Assembly (NCBI GenBank): GCA_036496605.1
Contig: DASXKV010000054.1
Coordinates: forward strand, 186,001-250,000
Direction of reading: 5' to 3'
DNA from: Gemmatimonadaceae bacterium
GTDB taxonomy: Bacteria > Gemmatimonadota > Gemmatimonadetes > Gemmatimonadales > Gemmatimonadaceae
Length of the DNA stretch: 64,000 bases
This document shows, in pieces, positions 1 through 9,080 of this stretch (positions are counted from its first letter, which is position 1; the number at the start of each line of letters is the position of its first letter). A program made the position numbers and the translations under genes. A model generated the notes under the pieces. The model searched no databases, was not told the DNA's origin, and was given only the letters and a program-made list of their open reading frames with translations.

Positions 1-1467
1 CTCGACCAGGCGCCTCGTGCCCTCGTGCATGTCACCCGTCGTGCTATTGACGTGACCGCCGACGATGTCGAGAAAATAGGCATCGACGCCATACCGCTCG
101 ATCATCTCCGCGATGCGTCCCTCGAGATGATTCCGCCACGCATCGGCGCCAAGGTTCATGTAGGTGAGCCACGCGTCCTGATGCCGATCGTTGTTCCAGT
201 CTACCCAATTGATGTTGTACTGATCGCCGTCGATTTTGTACGTCGCTCCACTGGCGATCGACGACCACACGGGCTGCTTCCGATTCGCAGCGTTCGTACC
301 GAACATCGGCATCATCCTGAAGCCGAGCTTGCGGGCTTCCGAGATCAAGCGATGAAATCCCGTCTCTCCTCCCATGCGGGCGGGCACCGTGTAGTTCGGA
401 TAGTCCCAGTAATAGCGGCCGTCCCACGACGAGAGAAAAACAAGAACCCTCTCGGGTGCGATCTGCGTCGCCATCCACCGCAGGATCTCGAGCTGTCGCG
501 CGTAATCGTTGAAGATGAAGCCGGTGTAGTGCATCCCGTGGAGCGTCGTGACGAGGGCCACTTGTCGGAGCCATGGCGGAACATCAGAACGCGTTTCCCA
601 CGCCGGCAATGCGAATGCCCGCTCGATCTGCTCCATGTGCACCGCGATCGCGCCGTCGAGCGACGTCGCTTGGCCGAGCCGCCATCCAGGTACTTCGACG
701 CGTCGGTCGTCGCGCCACGCGTCGTGCTCGTAGACGGCTTCGACGCGAAAGGCGCGCTCCCCAGCCTGGAAATAGTAGCGTTTGGGCCGGACATGCGCGT
801 CGAGCGCCGTTAGGTAGAGGAAGCGCTGATCGCCCGCCTGCACGACGGCGACGGGCGTAGACAGGCTCGTGTTCTCGAAGTTGTGAAGATCGCCGCCGCC
901 GAAGGGATAGGCGCCGAGGATGTCTCCCTCTTTCGTGTCGACGAGCTGGCCGCCGCCGAGCGAGACGAGACCGCGGGGCACGTCGCGAATGACCGTGGTG
1001 ACGGATTTGATTGGCCGCTCCATCTCGGCGCTGACATGCCACTCGATCGTTGTCCCCTTGCGAGTGAACGTCGCCGTCAATTTGCCGGGCGCGTGCTCCT
1101 GCCCGCCGGCCCAGACGAAGCCATCACACGTGAGCTGCAGAGCGTCTGCCGTGCCCGACGTACGCATACGCGAGCGGTCGAGGGCGTACGTGTTCTCGTC
1201 GCTGAAGACAAGAAAGCTGAATCTATGATCGCCGAAGACGACCGCGGGCTCCGGGAAGTCGAAGCTGAACTTCATCCACGTGCGGCCGCGCGCGGGAGTG
1301 AAGACGTCGCTCGTCGAGTAGAGCTCGACGATATCGCCGGGCGCGTGATGCGTCTCGACGGTGAGCGGTCGTGATGGCGTGGTACCGAGATCGAGGTCGA
1401 TCGGTGCCATCGCGCCGACGCCAACGGCGCCGATAGCCTTGAGCCAATCACGGCGTGAGACGGACAT
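1..1467 (-). CDS. Tat-exported glycoside-hydrolase-like protein (DUF6259-type), C-terminus off window
   Basis: The frame is open for 489 codons from an ATG at 1467 to the left edge, so the gene is 3'-truncated by the window. The N-terminus carries a twin-arginine signal (SRRDWLKAIGAVGVGAM), so export is through Tat. After about 250 residues of beta-rich sequence comes a barrel-like part with tryptophan/aspartate-rich segments (FLSSWDGRYYWDYPNY near 345; YGVDAYFLDIVGG near 465), typical of TIM-barrel glycosidases in which the Asp after YFLD sits at a strand end. I infer a carbohydrate-active enzyme resembling the DUF6259 group, but I have not confirmed the family. It diverges from the amidohydrolase at 1610, leaving a 142-bp shared upstream region. 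Confidence 0.72.
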   Translation of the reverse strand, partial: MSVSRRDWLKAIGAVGVGAMAPIDLDLGTTPSRPLTVETHHAPGDIVELYSTSDVFTPARGRTWMKFSFDFPEPAVVFGDHRFSFLVFSDENTYALDRSRMRTSGTADALQLTCDGFVWAGGQEHAPGKLTATFTRKGTTIEWHVSAEMERPIKSVTTVIRDVPRGLVSLGGGQLVDTKEGDILGAYPFGGGDLHNFENTSLSTPVAVVQAGDQRFLYLTALDAHVRPKRYYFQAGERAFRVEAVYEHDAWRDDRRVEVPGWRLGQATSLDGAIAVHMEQIERAFALPAWETRSDVPPWLRQVALVTTLHGMHYTGFIFNDYARQLEILRWMATQIAPERVLVFLSSWDGRYYWDYPNYTVPARMGGETGFHRLISEARKLGFRMMPMFGTNAANRKQPVWSSIASGATYKIDGDQYNINWVDWNNDRHQDAWLTYMNLGADAWRNHLEGRIAEMIERYGVDAYFLDIVGGHVNSTTGDMHEGTRRLVE

Positions 1468-1609
1468 GCCGCCACCATACGCCGCGTGGCATGTGAGCGC
1501 TAGGTGGGCGGCCATGAGCCTTCACGGCCCCCGCCTGTGACCAAGGTCTCGTGTTCGCTGAATGGACGTCGTACGTTAGATCATTCACCTCCTTCCTCGT
1601 TACGACATC

Positions 1610-3115
1610 ATGCGCCTAACTGTTGTACTTGTAGCCCTCTCGCTGCCATTAGCGCTTTCTAATGTGTCGGCCCAGCGCGCCGCGCCCGTCGACGTCGTGA
1701 TCGTCGGCGGACGCGTGCTCGACCCCGAGACCGGCCTCGACGCCATTCGCGCCGTCGGCATCAAGGCCGGGCGCATCGTGTCCGTCACCACGACCGTTCC
1801 CGCCGCGCGCGATACGGTCGATGCGAAAGGCCTCGTCGTCGCGCCCGGTTTCATCGACTTGCACTCTCACGGCCAGGATTCGATCAACTACAAGTTCATG
1901 GCGCACGACGGTGTAACAACGGCGCTCGAGCTGGAGCTCGGGACGTATCCCGTCGCGCCGTGGTACGCCGAGCGCGTCGGCAAGTCGCTCATCAACTTCG
2001 GAGTCTCCGCCAGCCATCCTGGAGCGCGGCGCGCGATGCTCGACCACGATTCGACGGCCGAAGGCGCGGACGTCATCGGCGCGACCGGCAACTTCGTGCA
2101 TTCCCCGATCGAGCGCTCACGCCTCCCCGAGCTCGACCGCCGTCTCGATGGCGCCCTCAGCGAAGGCGCGTTAGGCATCGGCATGGGAATCAACTATACG
2201 CCGGCGGCGACGCGCGAGGAGATTCTCGGCGCGTTCGGAGTCGCCGCGCGTCACCACGCGCCGATCTTCGTCCACCTTCGCTCGGCGGGACTGATCGAGA
2301 ACGCCGGCGGGATCGCGGGCGTCCAGGAGGTCATCGCCGACGCCGCGGCGACAGGCGCGCCGCTCCACGTCGTGCACGTCACGAGCATGGGCCTGAGCGC
2401 GACGCCCGCCCTGCTGCAACTCATCGATGGCGCCCGCGCGCGCGGGCTCGACGTCACGACGGAAGCGTATCCGTACACTGCCGGCGCGACGATGCTCCAG
2501 AGCGCGATCTTCGACCCCGGCTTCCAGGAGCGGATGGGGATCGACTACAGCAATATTCTCTGGCCCGCGACCGGCGAGCGCCTAACGGCCGAGACCTTCG
2601 CCAAGTATCGCCAGCAGGGCGGCCTCGCGGTGATCTTCATGATCCCAGACAGCGCCGCCGACCAGGCATATCGCGACCGCGACGTGATGGTCGCGAGCGA
2701 CGGCGGTTTCCAGATTCAGAATGGCCAGCCGATCGGCCACCCGCGCAGCGCGGGCACGCACGCGCGCATCCTCGGCCGCTTCGTGCGTGAGCGAAATGTC
2801 ATCTCGCTCATGGATGCGGTGCGGAAGATGACGCTGCTCCCTGCCAAGCGACTCGAGCACGTCGATCCGGAGATGAAGCACAAGGGCCGCCTGCAGGCCG
2901 GTGCAGACGCGGACATTGTCGTCTTCGATCCTGCAAGGGTGGTCGACCGCGCGACGTTCGAGAAGCCGGCGCAGTACTCGGACGGGATCATTGACGTACT
3001 GGTGAACGGGACGTTCGTCGTGCGCGGATCGAACCTCGTTCCAGGCGTCGCGCCGGGAAAACCGGCCAGGGGGCGTGTGGGCTCGTCACGCGTTGCCGGC
3101 GGCGGCGGACGCTAA
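1610..3115 (+). CDS. Secreted amidohydrolase, D-aminoacylase / N-acyl-D-amino-acid deacylase type
   Basis: The protein has 501 aa and a Sec signal peptide (residues 1-21, ending VSAQ). The metal-dependent amidohydrolase core begins with DVVIVGGRVLDP at 28-40, and the metal-binding HxH is in FIDLHSHGQD (His85, His87). Further ligands appear as FVHLRS and HVVHVTSMG, and a late ASDGG supplies the usual Asp. The C-terminal GRLQAGADADIVVFDP is the returning strand of the composite beta-sandwich domain. Members hydrolyse N-acyl-D-amino acids or related dipeptides in the periplasm; the substrate here is inferred. The coding region carries two GCCTAACG-type words (2169, 2580) and a near-copy at the start codon (CGCCTAACT). 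Confidence 0.85.
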   Translation: MRLTVVLVALSLPLALSNVSAQRAAPVDVVIVGGRVLDPETGLDAIRAVGIKAGRIVSVTTTVPAARDTVDAKGLVVAPGFIDLHSHGQDSINYKFMAHDGVTTALELELGTYPVAPWYAERVGKSLINFGVSASHPGARRAMLDHDSTAEGADVIGATGNFVHSPIERSRLPELDRRLDGALSEGALGIGMGINYTPAATREEILGAFGVAARHHAPIFVHLRSAGLIENAGGIAGVQEVIADAAATGAPLHVVHVTSMGLSATPALLQLIDGARARGLDVTTEAYPYTAGATMLQSAIFDPGFQERMGIDYSNILWPATGERLTAETFAKYRQQGGLAVIFMIPDSAADQAYRDRDVMVASDGGFQIQNGQPIGHPRSAGTHARILGRFVRERNVISLMDAVRKMTLLPAKRLEHVDPEMKHKGRLQAGADADIVVFDPARVVDRATFEKPAQYSDGIIDVLVNGTFVVRGSNLVPGVAPGKPARGRVGSSRVAGGGGR

Positions 3116-3227
3116 TTCCCGCGACGGCGCCCCGGCCGCTATTTCGGAAATGCTCAACAGTCATGAATAGCACGCGTGCTCCTCGTCACCGCCGAGAGCT
3201 CCCGTGCAGAATACATCAACACCATGA

Positions 3228-3271
3228 ACACGGACACGGCCGGACAAAGCCGGACACGGCCGTGTCCGTGT
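3228..3271. terminator. Perfect 14-bp stem hairpin between convergent genes
   Basis: Arms acacggacacggcc (3228-3241) and ggccgtgtccgtgt (3258-3271) are exactly complementary with a 16-nt loop and are followed by ctcagtctttt. The hairpin lies between the rightward amidohydrolase (stop 3115) and the leftward permease (stop 3364), so it most likely terminates one or both. The rest of 3116-3363 shows no gene. Confidence 0.6.
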
Positions 3272-3363
3272 CTCAGTCTTTTGTGGCTCGAGTGCGAACG
3301 AAGCCAGCCTCGCGGAGTACGGTTGCCGTGCGACGCAAGTCTCGGCTCCCATCGCCGATGTAA

Positions 3364-6054
3364 TTACTCCGACCGAATCGCGATCAGCGGATCGATCCGC
3401 GTCGCCCGCCACGCAGGTACGAGACACGCCACGCCCGCGATGAGCATCAGGCTCGCGATCACGCCTGCGAGCACCAGCGGATCGCGCGGCGCCACGCCGA
3501 ACAAGATCGACGACAGCACACCCGTCGTCGCCAGTGAAAGCAAGACTCCCGCGCCCGTCCCGATCCAGGCGAGCTTCATCCCCTGCCCAACGACGAGCCG
3601 GAGCACGCTCGTTAGGCGCGCGCCGAGCGCGACCCGCAACCCGATCTCGCGCGTGCGCTGCGCCACCGAATACGACACGACGCCATAGACGCCGATACTC
3701 GCCAGCACCAACGCCAGCACGCCGAAGACGGCCGAGAACGCGGACCCGAGCCGCGTGAACAGGAACGCCGGCCCGTTGCGGAGGTGATCCTCCATCGTGC
3801 GCACGTCGAAGACCGGTGCGGTCGCGTCCAGACCGGTGACGATCGCGCGCACCGGCGCGGCAAGCGACGTCGGCTGCTGCGTCGTGTGCACGAGCAGCGT
3901 CATGTCCGAGCGATACACCTGACCAAAGTGCTGGAAGACGTACGGCCGCGGCGTCTCACCCGGCAGGAGGTCCTGCATCCCTCGAACGACGCCGACGATC
4001 TCGACGATGGAACCGTTTGCGCTATCCAAATGAAGCCGCTTTCCCACGGCCGGCTCGCCCGGCCACAGCGTCTTCGCGAGCGCGTCGTTCACGATCACGA
4101 CGCGCGGCGAATTCTCGTCGTCACGAGCGGCGAATGCGCGCCCGCTCAAGAACGGAATGCCCATCGCGGCGAAGTACTCGCTACTCACCACGTTGGTGAA
4201 ATAACTGAATCCGTTCGCTGGCACGTTCACACTCGATGCGATCGGAAACACCGTGGCGACGTCGAGGTTGTACCCGAAGGGGACGAACTCCGCGATCCCG
4301 GCGGATCGCACGCCGGGGACCGCCGTCACTCGCCTAACGAGCTCGTCGTAGAACTGGCGGCCGCTCGTGTTGTCGTGCGTCTGCGGGCGAAGCGCCGTGG
4401 ACATCATAAGTAAATGATCCGATCGGAATCCCAGGGTCATCCGGCTCGCATTGGCCGAGCTGCGCGCGAAGAGTCCAGCGGCGACGAGCACCACGACCGA
4501 CACGGCGATCTGACCGACGACGAGCATCGACCGCAATCGCTGCTGCGCCCCGAGCGGCGAGTTCCCTCCACTCGACTTGAGCAGGTCGTTGAGATTGCGT
4601 CTGCGCGCGGCCGCCGCGGGCGCGATTCCCGTAATGAGAGCGGCCGCCAATGTCGCGACCCCGCTGAACAGAATTACTCGCCAATCGAGCTCGACGCCCC
4701 AGCGCATCGGGATGTCGGTCGCCAGGTGAATGGAGTTTAGTCCGCGCACCGCGGCGTACGCCACCCCAACCGCGCCAACTCCGCCGACGAACGCGAGCAC
4801 GCAGCACTCGACCAGTATCTGGCGGACCAGCCGCCACTGACTCGCACCAATTGCAGCGCGAATCGCCAGCTCGCGACTCCTCACGACGACGCGTGCGAGC
4901 AGCAGACTCGCGACGTTTGCGCAGGCCACGAGCAAAACGAGAATCACCAACGTCATGAATACCGCCGCGAGTGCCGGCGTCAGGCTCGAGATCGCGATAC
5001 TCGGCCGCGAATAACGCTCGGGCACGGCGACGACGGTTACGTTCTTGTTCGTCGCTGGATACGCACGCTCGAGGCGACGCGCGTCGAGACGCAACGCTTC
5101 GCTTGCGCGACTCAGCGAGACACCATGGCGTAGGAGGGCGAACACGCTCAAGCCGATCGATGCACGGTTGTCTAGATCGACGGTCGCGGGCCAGACCTGG
5201 TTGATGCAGACGACGCCGTCGATATCGACGAGTGGGCGAATTCCGTGAAATGCCGGCGGCATCACGCCGATAACCGTCACTGGATGCTCGTTGACGCGAA
5301 CCACGCGGCCCACAACCGACGAGTCGCCGGCAAATCGCGCCTTCCACGCCTTGTACGTGAGCACGATCGTTGGATGCGACATGACGCCTTCGTCTTCACC
5401 GGCGAGGAAGGTTCGGCCGAGGTATGCCGGCAATCCGAGCACTCTGAAGTAGTTCGCCGTTGCCTCGTCGACCCACAGTCGCTCGGCGCCACGATCGGTG
5501 TTCAGCTCGATGATTCGCGTCGTGTAGATCGCGAGGTCGGCGAAGACCGCGGTGTCGGCGCGAAAGTCGCGAGCGTCCGCATATGAGAGATCGTGCGGCT
5601 GCGGGATGTCCTTGTCCGTTCGGCCGAGAACGACCAGCGCCGCGCCGTGGGCGCCGGGCAAGGGGCGAAACATGTATGTGTCGACGACGCTGTAGATCGC
5701 GCTCGTCACGCCGATGCCTAACGCGAATGTGAGACCGACGACGGCAACGAACCCCGGCGTCCGCGCCAGCGCGCGGCAGGCGACACGGACGTCTCGCGAC
5801 AGGTCCGCCGCAAAACGCAGGCGCTGCGCGACGCTGGCATGATGCTCGTCCATCACGCGCAGGGTGACGCGCGTCCGTTCCACATCGCCGAATTCCCGGA
5901 GCGCCTGCGCCCGCGCCGCCGCTCGCTCCATTCCAAATCTGCTCAACTCCTCGGTGCGTGCGTCGATATGAAAGGCGAGTTCGTCATCCACGTCGGCAGC
6001 GACGTTCGGACGCCAGAATCGCAGATACCGATACCACTTCGCACTATCGGGCAT
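3364..6054 (-). CDS. ADOP-family FtsX/MacB-like permease
   Basis: The likely product is 896 aa, starting at the ATG at 6054; the open frame reaches 6342, but that part overlaps padR and reads as non-protein-like sequence. Residues 15-75 form the charged prefix domain typical of ADOP proteins (DDELAFHIDARTEEL, ALREFGDVER). A membrane helix follows near 102-123, then a MacB periplasmic core domain, a central FtsX set with VACANVASLLLARVV, a second periplasmic domain, and a C-terminal FtsX set ending WRATRIDPLIAIRSE. This is the duplicated orphan permease architecture, which lacks its own ATPase gene nearby. It lies 8 bp downstream of padR in the same direction, so it is probably PadR-controlled. 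Substrate is unknown. Confidence 0.9.
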   Translation of the reverse strand: MPDSAKWYRYLRFWRPNVAADVDDELAFHIDARTEELSRFGMERAAARAQALREFGDVERTRVTLRVMDEHHASVAQRLRFAADLSRDVRVACRALARTPGFVAVVGLTFALGIGVTSAIYSVVDTYMFRPLPGAHGAALVVLGRTDKDIPQPHDLSYADARDFRADTAVFADLAIYTTRIIELNTDRGAERLWVDEATANYFRVLGLPAYLGRTFLAGEDEGVMSHPTIVLTYKAWKARFAGDSSVVGRVVRVNEHPVTVIGVMPPAFHGIRPLVDIDGVVCINQVWPATVDLDNRASIGLSVFALLRHGVSLSRASEALRLDARRLERAYPATNKNVTVVAVPERYSRPSIAISSLTPALAAVFMTLVILVLLVACANVASLLLARVVVRSRELAIRAAIGASQWRLVRQILVECCVLAFVGGVGAVGVAYAAVRGLNSIHLATDIPMRWGVELDWRVILFSGVATLAAALITGIAPAAAARRRNLNDLLKSSGGNSPLGAQQRLRSMLVVGQIAVSVVVLVAAGLFARSSANASRMTLGFRSDHLLMMSTALRPQTHDNTSGRQFYDELVRRVTAVPGVRSAGIAEFVPFGYNLDVATVFPIASSVNVPANGFSYFTNVVSSEYFAAMGIPFLSGRAFAARDDENSPRVVIVNDALAKTLWPGEPAVGKRLHLDSANGSIVEIVGVVRGMQDLLPGETPRPYVFQHFGQVYRSDMTLLVHTTQQPTSLAAPVRAIVTGLDATAPVFDVRTMEDHLRNGPAFLFTRLGSAFSAVFGVLALVLASIGVYGVVSYSVAQRTREIGLRVALGARLTSVLRLVVGQGMKLAWIGTGAGVLLSLATTGVLSSILFGVAPRDPLVLAGVIASLMLIAGVACLVPAWRATRIDPLIAIRSE

Positions 6055-6062
6055 GGCGCGCC

Positions 6063-6404
6063 TCACGACGGTTGGAGCGTGGCGTGAATGACTTTGGAGA
6101 CCGCGGTCGAGTATTGATCCCAGACCGAGACCCGAACCTTGAGTTGCTGCCGGCCCTTCGTCGTGAGCCGATAGTACTTCGCGCGGCGCTTGTTCTCGGT
6201 GAGCGCCCAGTCGGCATCGATGAGATCGCGGTGCTCCATCCGGTGGAGTGCGGGATAGAGCGCGCTGTCGTCGATCTGCAGCACCTCGTCCGTTGTCGTG
6301 CGAATCCAGCGCGCGACGCCGAAGCCGTGCATCGGCCCCCATGACAGGGCCTTGAGGATCATGACGTCGAGGGTGCCTTTGAGGAGGTCGAGATCGGCGG
6401 ACAC
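6063..6404 (-). CDS. PadR family transcriptional regulator
   Basis: The protein has 113 aa with the PadR winged-helix signature: LLKGTLDVMILKALSWGPMHGFGVARWI, then DDSALYPALHRMEHRDLI as the recognition helix and wing, and ENKRRAKYYRLTTKGRQQL. It is the first gene of a two-gene leftward operon with the ADOP permease. PadR proteins usually repress their neighbours until a ligand binds; regulation of the permease is inferred from linkage. A palindrome at 6498-6518 upstream is a candidate operator. Confidence 0.92.
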   Translation of the reverse strand: MSADLDLLKGTLDVMILKALSWGPMHGFGVARWIRTTTDEVLQIDDSALYPALHRMEHRDLIDADWALTENKRRAKYYRLTTKGRQQLKVRVSVWDQYSTAVSKVIHATLQPS

Positions 6405-6410
6405 GGAGAG

Positions 6411-6505
6411 AAGGGGCTGAGGGCTGAGGGCCTAATGCGAGGCTCGCTGCGCACGAGCAAGCATTTGCTCAACGCTCTAGCCCCTATTCTTTAGCCCTAC
6501 CCTCA
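6411..6505. repeat. Imperfect word-hairpin (GAGGGCT / AGCCCTA iterations)
   Basis: The left arm iterates aggggctgagggctgagggc (from 6411). The right arm carries the complementary words ctctagcccct and tagccctaccctc (6474-6505). The pairing is sloppy but both strands are made of one repeated word. It lies in the 158-bp space upstream of padR. It resembles other gene-end hairpins in this window (10456-10537, 12062-12180, 23478-23548, 28079-28131, 33746-33777). Confidence 0.45.
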
Positions 6506-6518
6506 TTTCCTGAGGGTA
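6498..6518. promoter_or_regulatory. Candidate PadR operator palindrome
   Basis: taccctca-tttcc-tgagggta has perfect 8-bp arms around a 5-bp spacer, about 95 bp upstream of the padR start. PadR regulators commonly bind their own upstream region as dimers. The assignment is inference; part of it overlaps the word-hairpin, so it could simply be a structural element. Confidence 0.35.
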
Positions 6519-6562
6519 CAGAACTACTATCCCGCGCTCCCCTCAGATGTCAAGGGTAACGC

Positions 6563-7204
6563 TCATTTCCTTGCAAACTTCAAGTGCGTCACGTTCGGCT
6601 CGGCCACCGTCTCGACCAGCGACAAACCGTGCATGTCGTCGATGCCATCGAACAGGCGCTCGCCGCCGCCGAGAAGAATCGGGGACTGGCTGATGAGCAT
6701 TTCGTCAACAGTCCCGGCCTTCAGATACTGCTGGGCGGCCTTCGCGCCGCCCGCGAGAGCCACGTCTTTCCCCTTTGCCGCTCGGCGCGCCTGCGCGAGC
6801 GCCGATTCGATCCCATCCGTGACGAAAGTGAATGTTGTGCCTCCTTCGAGCACGAGCGGCGCGCGCGCGTGATGCGTGAGCACGAACACCGGATGATGAT
6901 ACGGCGGATTGCTGCCCCACCAGCCCATCCACGGATTCTCGCGCGCCCACGGACCAGGATGTCCCCCGAACATGTTCCGGCCCATGATCGTCGCACCGAC
7001 GTTGACCACCGACTCCTCCACGACGCGGTTGCTCTCGTTCACCGCGCCGCCGGACTCACCGTGCATCTCGCGCCAGAACTTGAGGGGAAAGACCCATTCG
7101 TGCAGCCGCATTCCGCCGATACCGAGCGGATTGTCGACGCTCTGCTTCGGGCCAGCGACGAACCCGTCGAGTGACATTGAAATTCGAAAGCGCAGCTTCG
7201 ACAC
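6563..7204 (-). CDS. Dihydrofolate reductase family (RibD C-terminal-like) protein
   Basis: The protein has 213 aa from a GTG start preceded by acagga about 9 nt upstream. It opens with RFRISMSLDGFVAGP, the family N-terminus, and contains GATIMGRNMFGG (cofactor/substrate loop), PVFVLTHHARAPL and DVALAGGAKAAQQYL, followed by ILLGGGERLF. These match the DHFR-like reductase superfamily that uses NAD(P)H. Many such soil-bacterial proteins are uncharacterised, so a housekeeping folate role is unlikely. The start codon overlaps a near-copy of the 8-mer word (CCTAACG on the gene strand). Confidence 0.85.
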   Translation of the reverse strand: MSKLRFRISMSLDGFVAGPKQSVDNPLGIGGMRLHEWVFPLKFWREMHGESGGAVNESNRVVEESVVNVGATIMGRNMFGGHPGPWARENPWMGWWGSNPPYHHPVFVLTHHARAPLVLEGGTTFTFVTDGIESALAQARRAAKGKDVALAGGAKAAQQYLKAGTVDEMLISQSPILLGGGERLFDGIDDMHGLSLVETVAEPNVTHLKFARK

Positions 7205-7691
7205 GTTAGGAAATCCTGTCGTCGAGACGAAGTCCCCAGAGCATCAGCGCGAGCGCGGTCAAGCCGGTCGGCGCCGACGAGTACGCGAGCACCTTGATGA
7301 AAGTCTCTTGCGCCGGAGTGCCCTGGACAAGCCCGTGAGGCAGTTCGCCCTGCCTGCAGGAGCCGCTGTCCCTGACGCGAGAGCAAACCCGACCTCGTGT
7401 TGGCCTCCGGACGCTGCATGAATGATTGCGGGTCGATGCGGACAACCGTGAATCTCGACTGCCCGCTCCAATGCTCTGGCTCATCGGGCGGGCTGCCCTA
7501 GTACCCGCAGTCACGGAAACGACAGGGCAAATTACCATCACGTGCTCGAAGTGAGCCACGCTACTGTGCCTGTTTCTTCGTTATGTAAGTTGGCAACGCA
7601 CGCGGCACGCACTCGATGGCGACGACGGTCGGGTCCCGTGCGCGGCCTGGTCGGACGAGTACCGATTCACCTCTGACGCTCACGAGGTTTC
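7205..7691. other. 487-bp region without a confident gene
   Basis: No convincing intact gene is seen. On the minus strand near 7206-7320 a short stretch reads as hydrophobic helix (FIKVLAYSSAPTGLTALAL) and ends RLDDRIS, which could be the C-terminus of a lost membrane protein. The sequence upstream of it in that frame looks non-coding. I do not recognise a family. Confidence 0.3.
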
Positions 7692-8123
7692 ATGCCCACA
7701 CGTCCCTTGATCCCGAACAGCCTCGCCCAGCGGGCGGAACCTGAAACCTTTCGCGCCCGAGGCGTCTCGGCGTCACTCGCCGTGAAGGATCTTCAGAAAA
7801 GCCTCCTGTGGTACCGCGACAAAGTCGGCTTCTTCGTCGACGAAAAATTCGAGCACCGAGGAAAGCTGAACGCGGTCGCGCTCAAGGCTGGCGACGTCCG
7901 CATCCTCCTCAGTCAGGACGATGGCGGCACTGGGTGGGATCGCGTCAAGGGCGCCGGCTTCACGTTGCAATTCACGACCGCACAGGACATCGATGCGCTT
8001 GCCGAAGCCATCAAGCAGCGAGGCGGCCGATTGGACTCGGAGCCGCAGGACGTGTCCGGAACGCGGATGCTGCGTTTGCGCGACCCGGATGGTTTCAGGC
8101 TGGTAATCTCGGCGGCGAGATAA
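7692..8123 (+). CDS. VOC / glyoxalase-like domain protein
   Basis: The protein has 143 aa and a single vicinal-oxygen-chelate module: ARGVSASLAVKDLQKSLLWYRDKVGF (beta-alpha start), AGDVRILLSQDDGG, TTAQDIDALAEAIKQRGG, then MLRLRDPDGFRLVISAAR. The RDPDGFRLVI ending is diagnostic of glyoxalase/bleomycin-resistance/dioxygenase folds. A reaction cannot be assigned from sequence. A strong hairpin follows 45 bp after the stop. Confidence 0.88.
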   Translation: MPTRPLIPNSLAQRAEPETFRARGVSASLAVKDLQKSLLWYRDKVGFFVDEKFEHRGKLNAVALKAGDVRILLSQDDGGTGWDRVKGAGFTLQFTTAQDIDALAEAIKQRGGRLDSEPQDVSGTRMLRLRDPDGFRLVISAAR

Positions 8124-8167
8124 TCGAGCGCCTCGACCGGGCGGGCGCGACAAGCCGGACGAAAAAA

Positions 8168-8210
8168 CAAAGAGGCCTGCCAACAGACTCCCGTTAGGCA
8201 GGCCTCTTTG
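8168..8210 (-). terminator. 14-bp perfect hairpin with leftward U-tract, containing the 8-mer word
   Basis: Arms caaagaggcctgcc (8168-8181) and ggcaggcctctttg (8197-8210) pair perfectly. Read leftward, the stem is followed by ttgttttttc, an intrinsic terminator tail; rightward the tail is weak (tcgtgt). CGTTAGGC (8192-8199) spans the loop and right arm. No leftward gene now lies to its right, so it may be a relic or may serve as a bidirectional stop for the VOC gene. Confidence 0.7.
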
Positions 8211-8211
8211 T

Positions 8212-8748
8212 CGTGTACGGATCCGGAAAGCGCGCGTTACGATCCGAGGGGGTGAGGTTCGATTCAACGTTCGGCGCGGCCCGCTCACTCTGCTCACGGG
8301 CGGCAGCGTATATCATTATGCCAGCGATGCGACGAACCTCACGAACACGTTAGGCAACCTGTCGACGCAAGCCCTCGTCTGGTCCACGCGCGCGAACGCA
8401 ACGTGGAAGCTGACGCCGATGATGGACGCGCAGTTCTTCGTCAACTATCGTGCGCCGTTCACGACGGAAAGCGGGTCGCAGAGCGCGTTCGTGTCGATGA
8501 ACGTTGCGTTCCGGCACAAGTTGTGGCGTGATCGCGGAAGCCTCACGGTGCGCATTGCCGATCCGTTCACCATGATGACCTTCGGTTCGCGTACTCAGAG
8601 CGCGAGCGTCGTGCAACTGAGCGAGCGAAGCTTCGGGATGCGCGGCGTATTCATCGCGTTCTCGCGGAACTTCGGGCAGGAGCTCAAGCTGCGGCCGAAG
8701 CCGCAGGACACGGAAGGTCAGGCCCAGGCACAGCCGGGCGTACCCTAG
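8212..8748 (+). pseudogene. C-terminal remnant of an outer-membrane beta-barrel (TonB receptor-like) protein
   Basis: In one frame, about 178 codons without a credible start read as alternating beta-strands: VRFNVRRGPLTLLTGGSVY, then ALVWSTRANATWKLTP, MDAQFFVNYRAPF, SGSQSAFVSMNVAFRHKLW, SLTVRIADPF, and GVFIAFSRNFGQEL near the end. This matches the last strands of outer-membrane barrel/TonB-dependent receptors. The plug and most of the barrel are missing, and the fragment begins directly at the hairpin ending at 8210. I call it a 5'-truncated relic. The C-terminus has a short charged/Gln-rich tail. Confidence 0.65.
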
Positions 8749-8750
8749 TA

Positions 8751-9080
8751 GAAGGCTTCTTCGAGGGACGGGAACGGGCCGACGTCGCGCTACGCCTTGG
8801 CATCAGCGTGCAGACCTACGACAACCACCTCCAGGCCCCGTTCCGCTCGTTGCGCGCCCAGTTGGCGCACGTCGTCGAACTGTTCACCGACGTCGATCGC
8901 TCGCTCTGGTACGATTTCATCGAGGAGCTGAGCGAGCGCCACGACGCCTCGCGCCTGCGCCGCGCTTCCGCCAAGAAAGGAAAACGTTCCACATCGAAGA
9001 GCGACCGGTCCAACTTCGAAGGCGACCGGTCCAACTCTGAACGCGACCGCGGCAATAACTCGCGCGCCGGTGCCGCATAG
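8751..9080 (+). pseudogene. Remnant of a sigma-factor-like HTH protein with heptad-repeat tail
   Basis: The frame opens right after the preceding stop and has no plausible start: EGFFEGRERADVALRLGISV, then QTYDNHLQAPFRSLRAQL. This resembles the region-4 helix-turn-helix of ECF-type sigma factors (GxS..T..NHL..A...LR), followed by LFTDVDRSLWYDFIEELSER. Its C-terminal tail turns into 7-residue repeats (DRSNFEG, DRSNSER, DRGNNSR) encoded by the first units of the 21-bp array. Regions 2 and 3 are missing, so it is a fragment, joined directly to the barrel remnant. An intact short gene starting at ATG 8808 is less likely. Confidence 0.5.

Noticed and set aside
25-813. 262-codon rightward frame at the left edge
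   Set aside because: The opposite strand encodes a continuous Tat-signal protein across the same bases.
6055-6342. N-terminal extension of the ADOP permease to 6342
   Set aside because: It overlaps padR in another frame and reads as non-protein sequence; the ATG at 6054 gives the normal family start.
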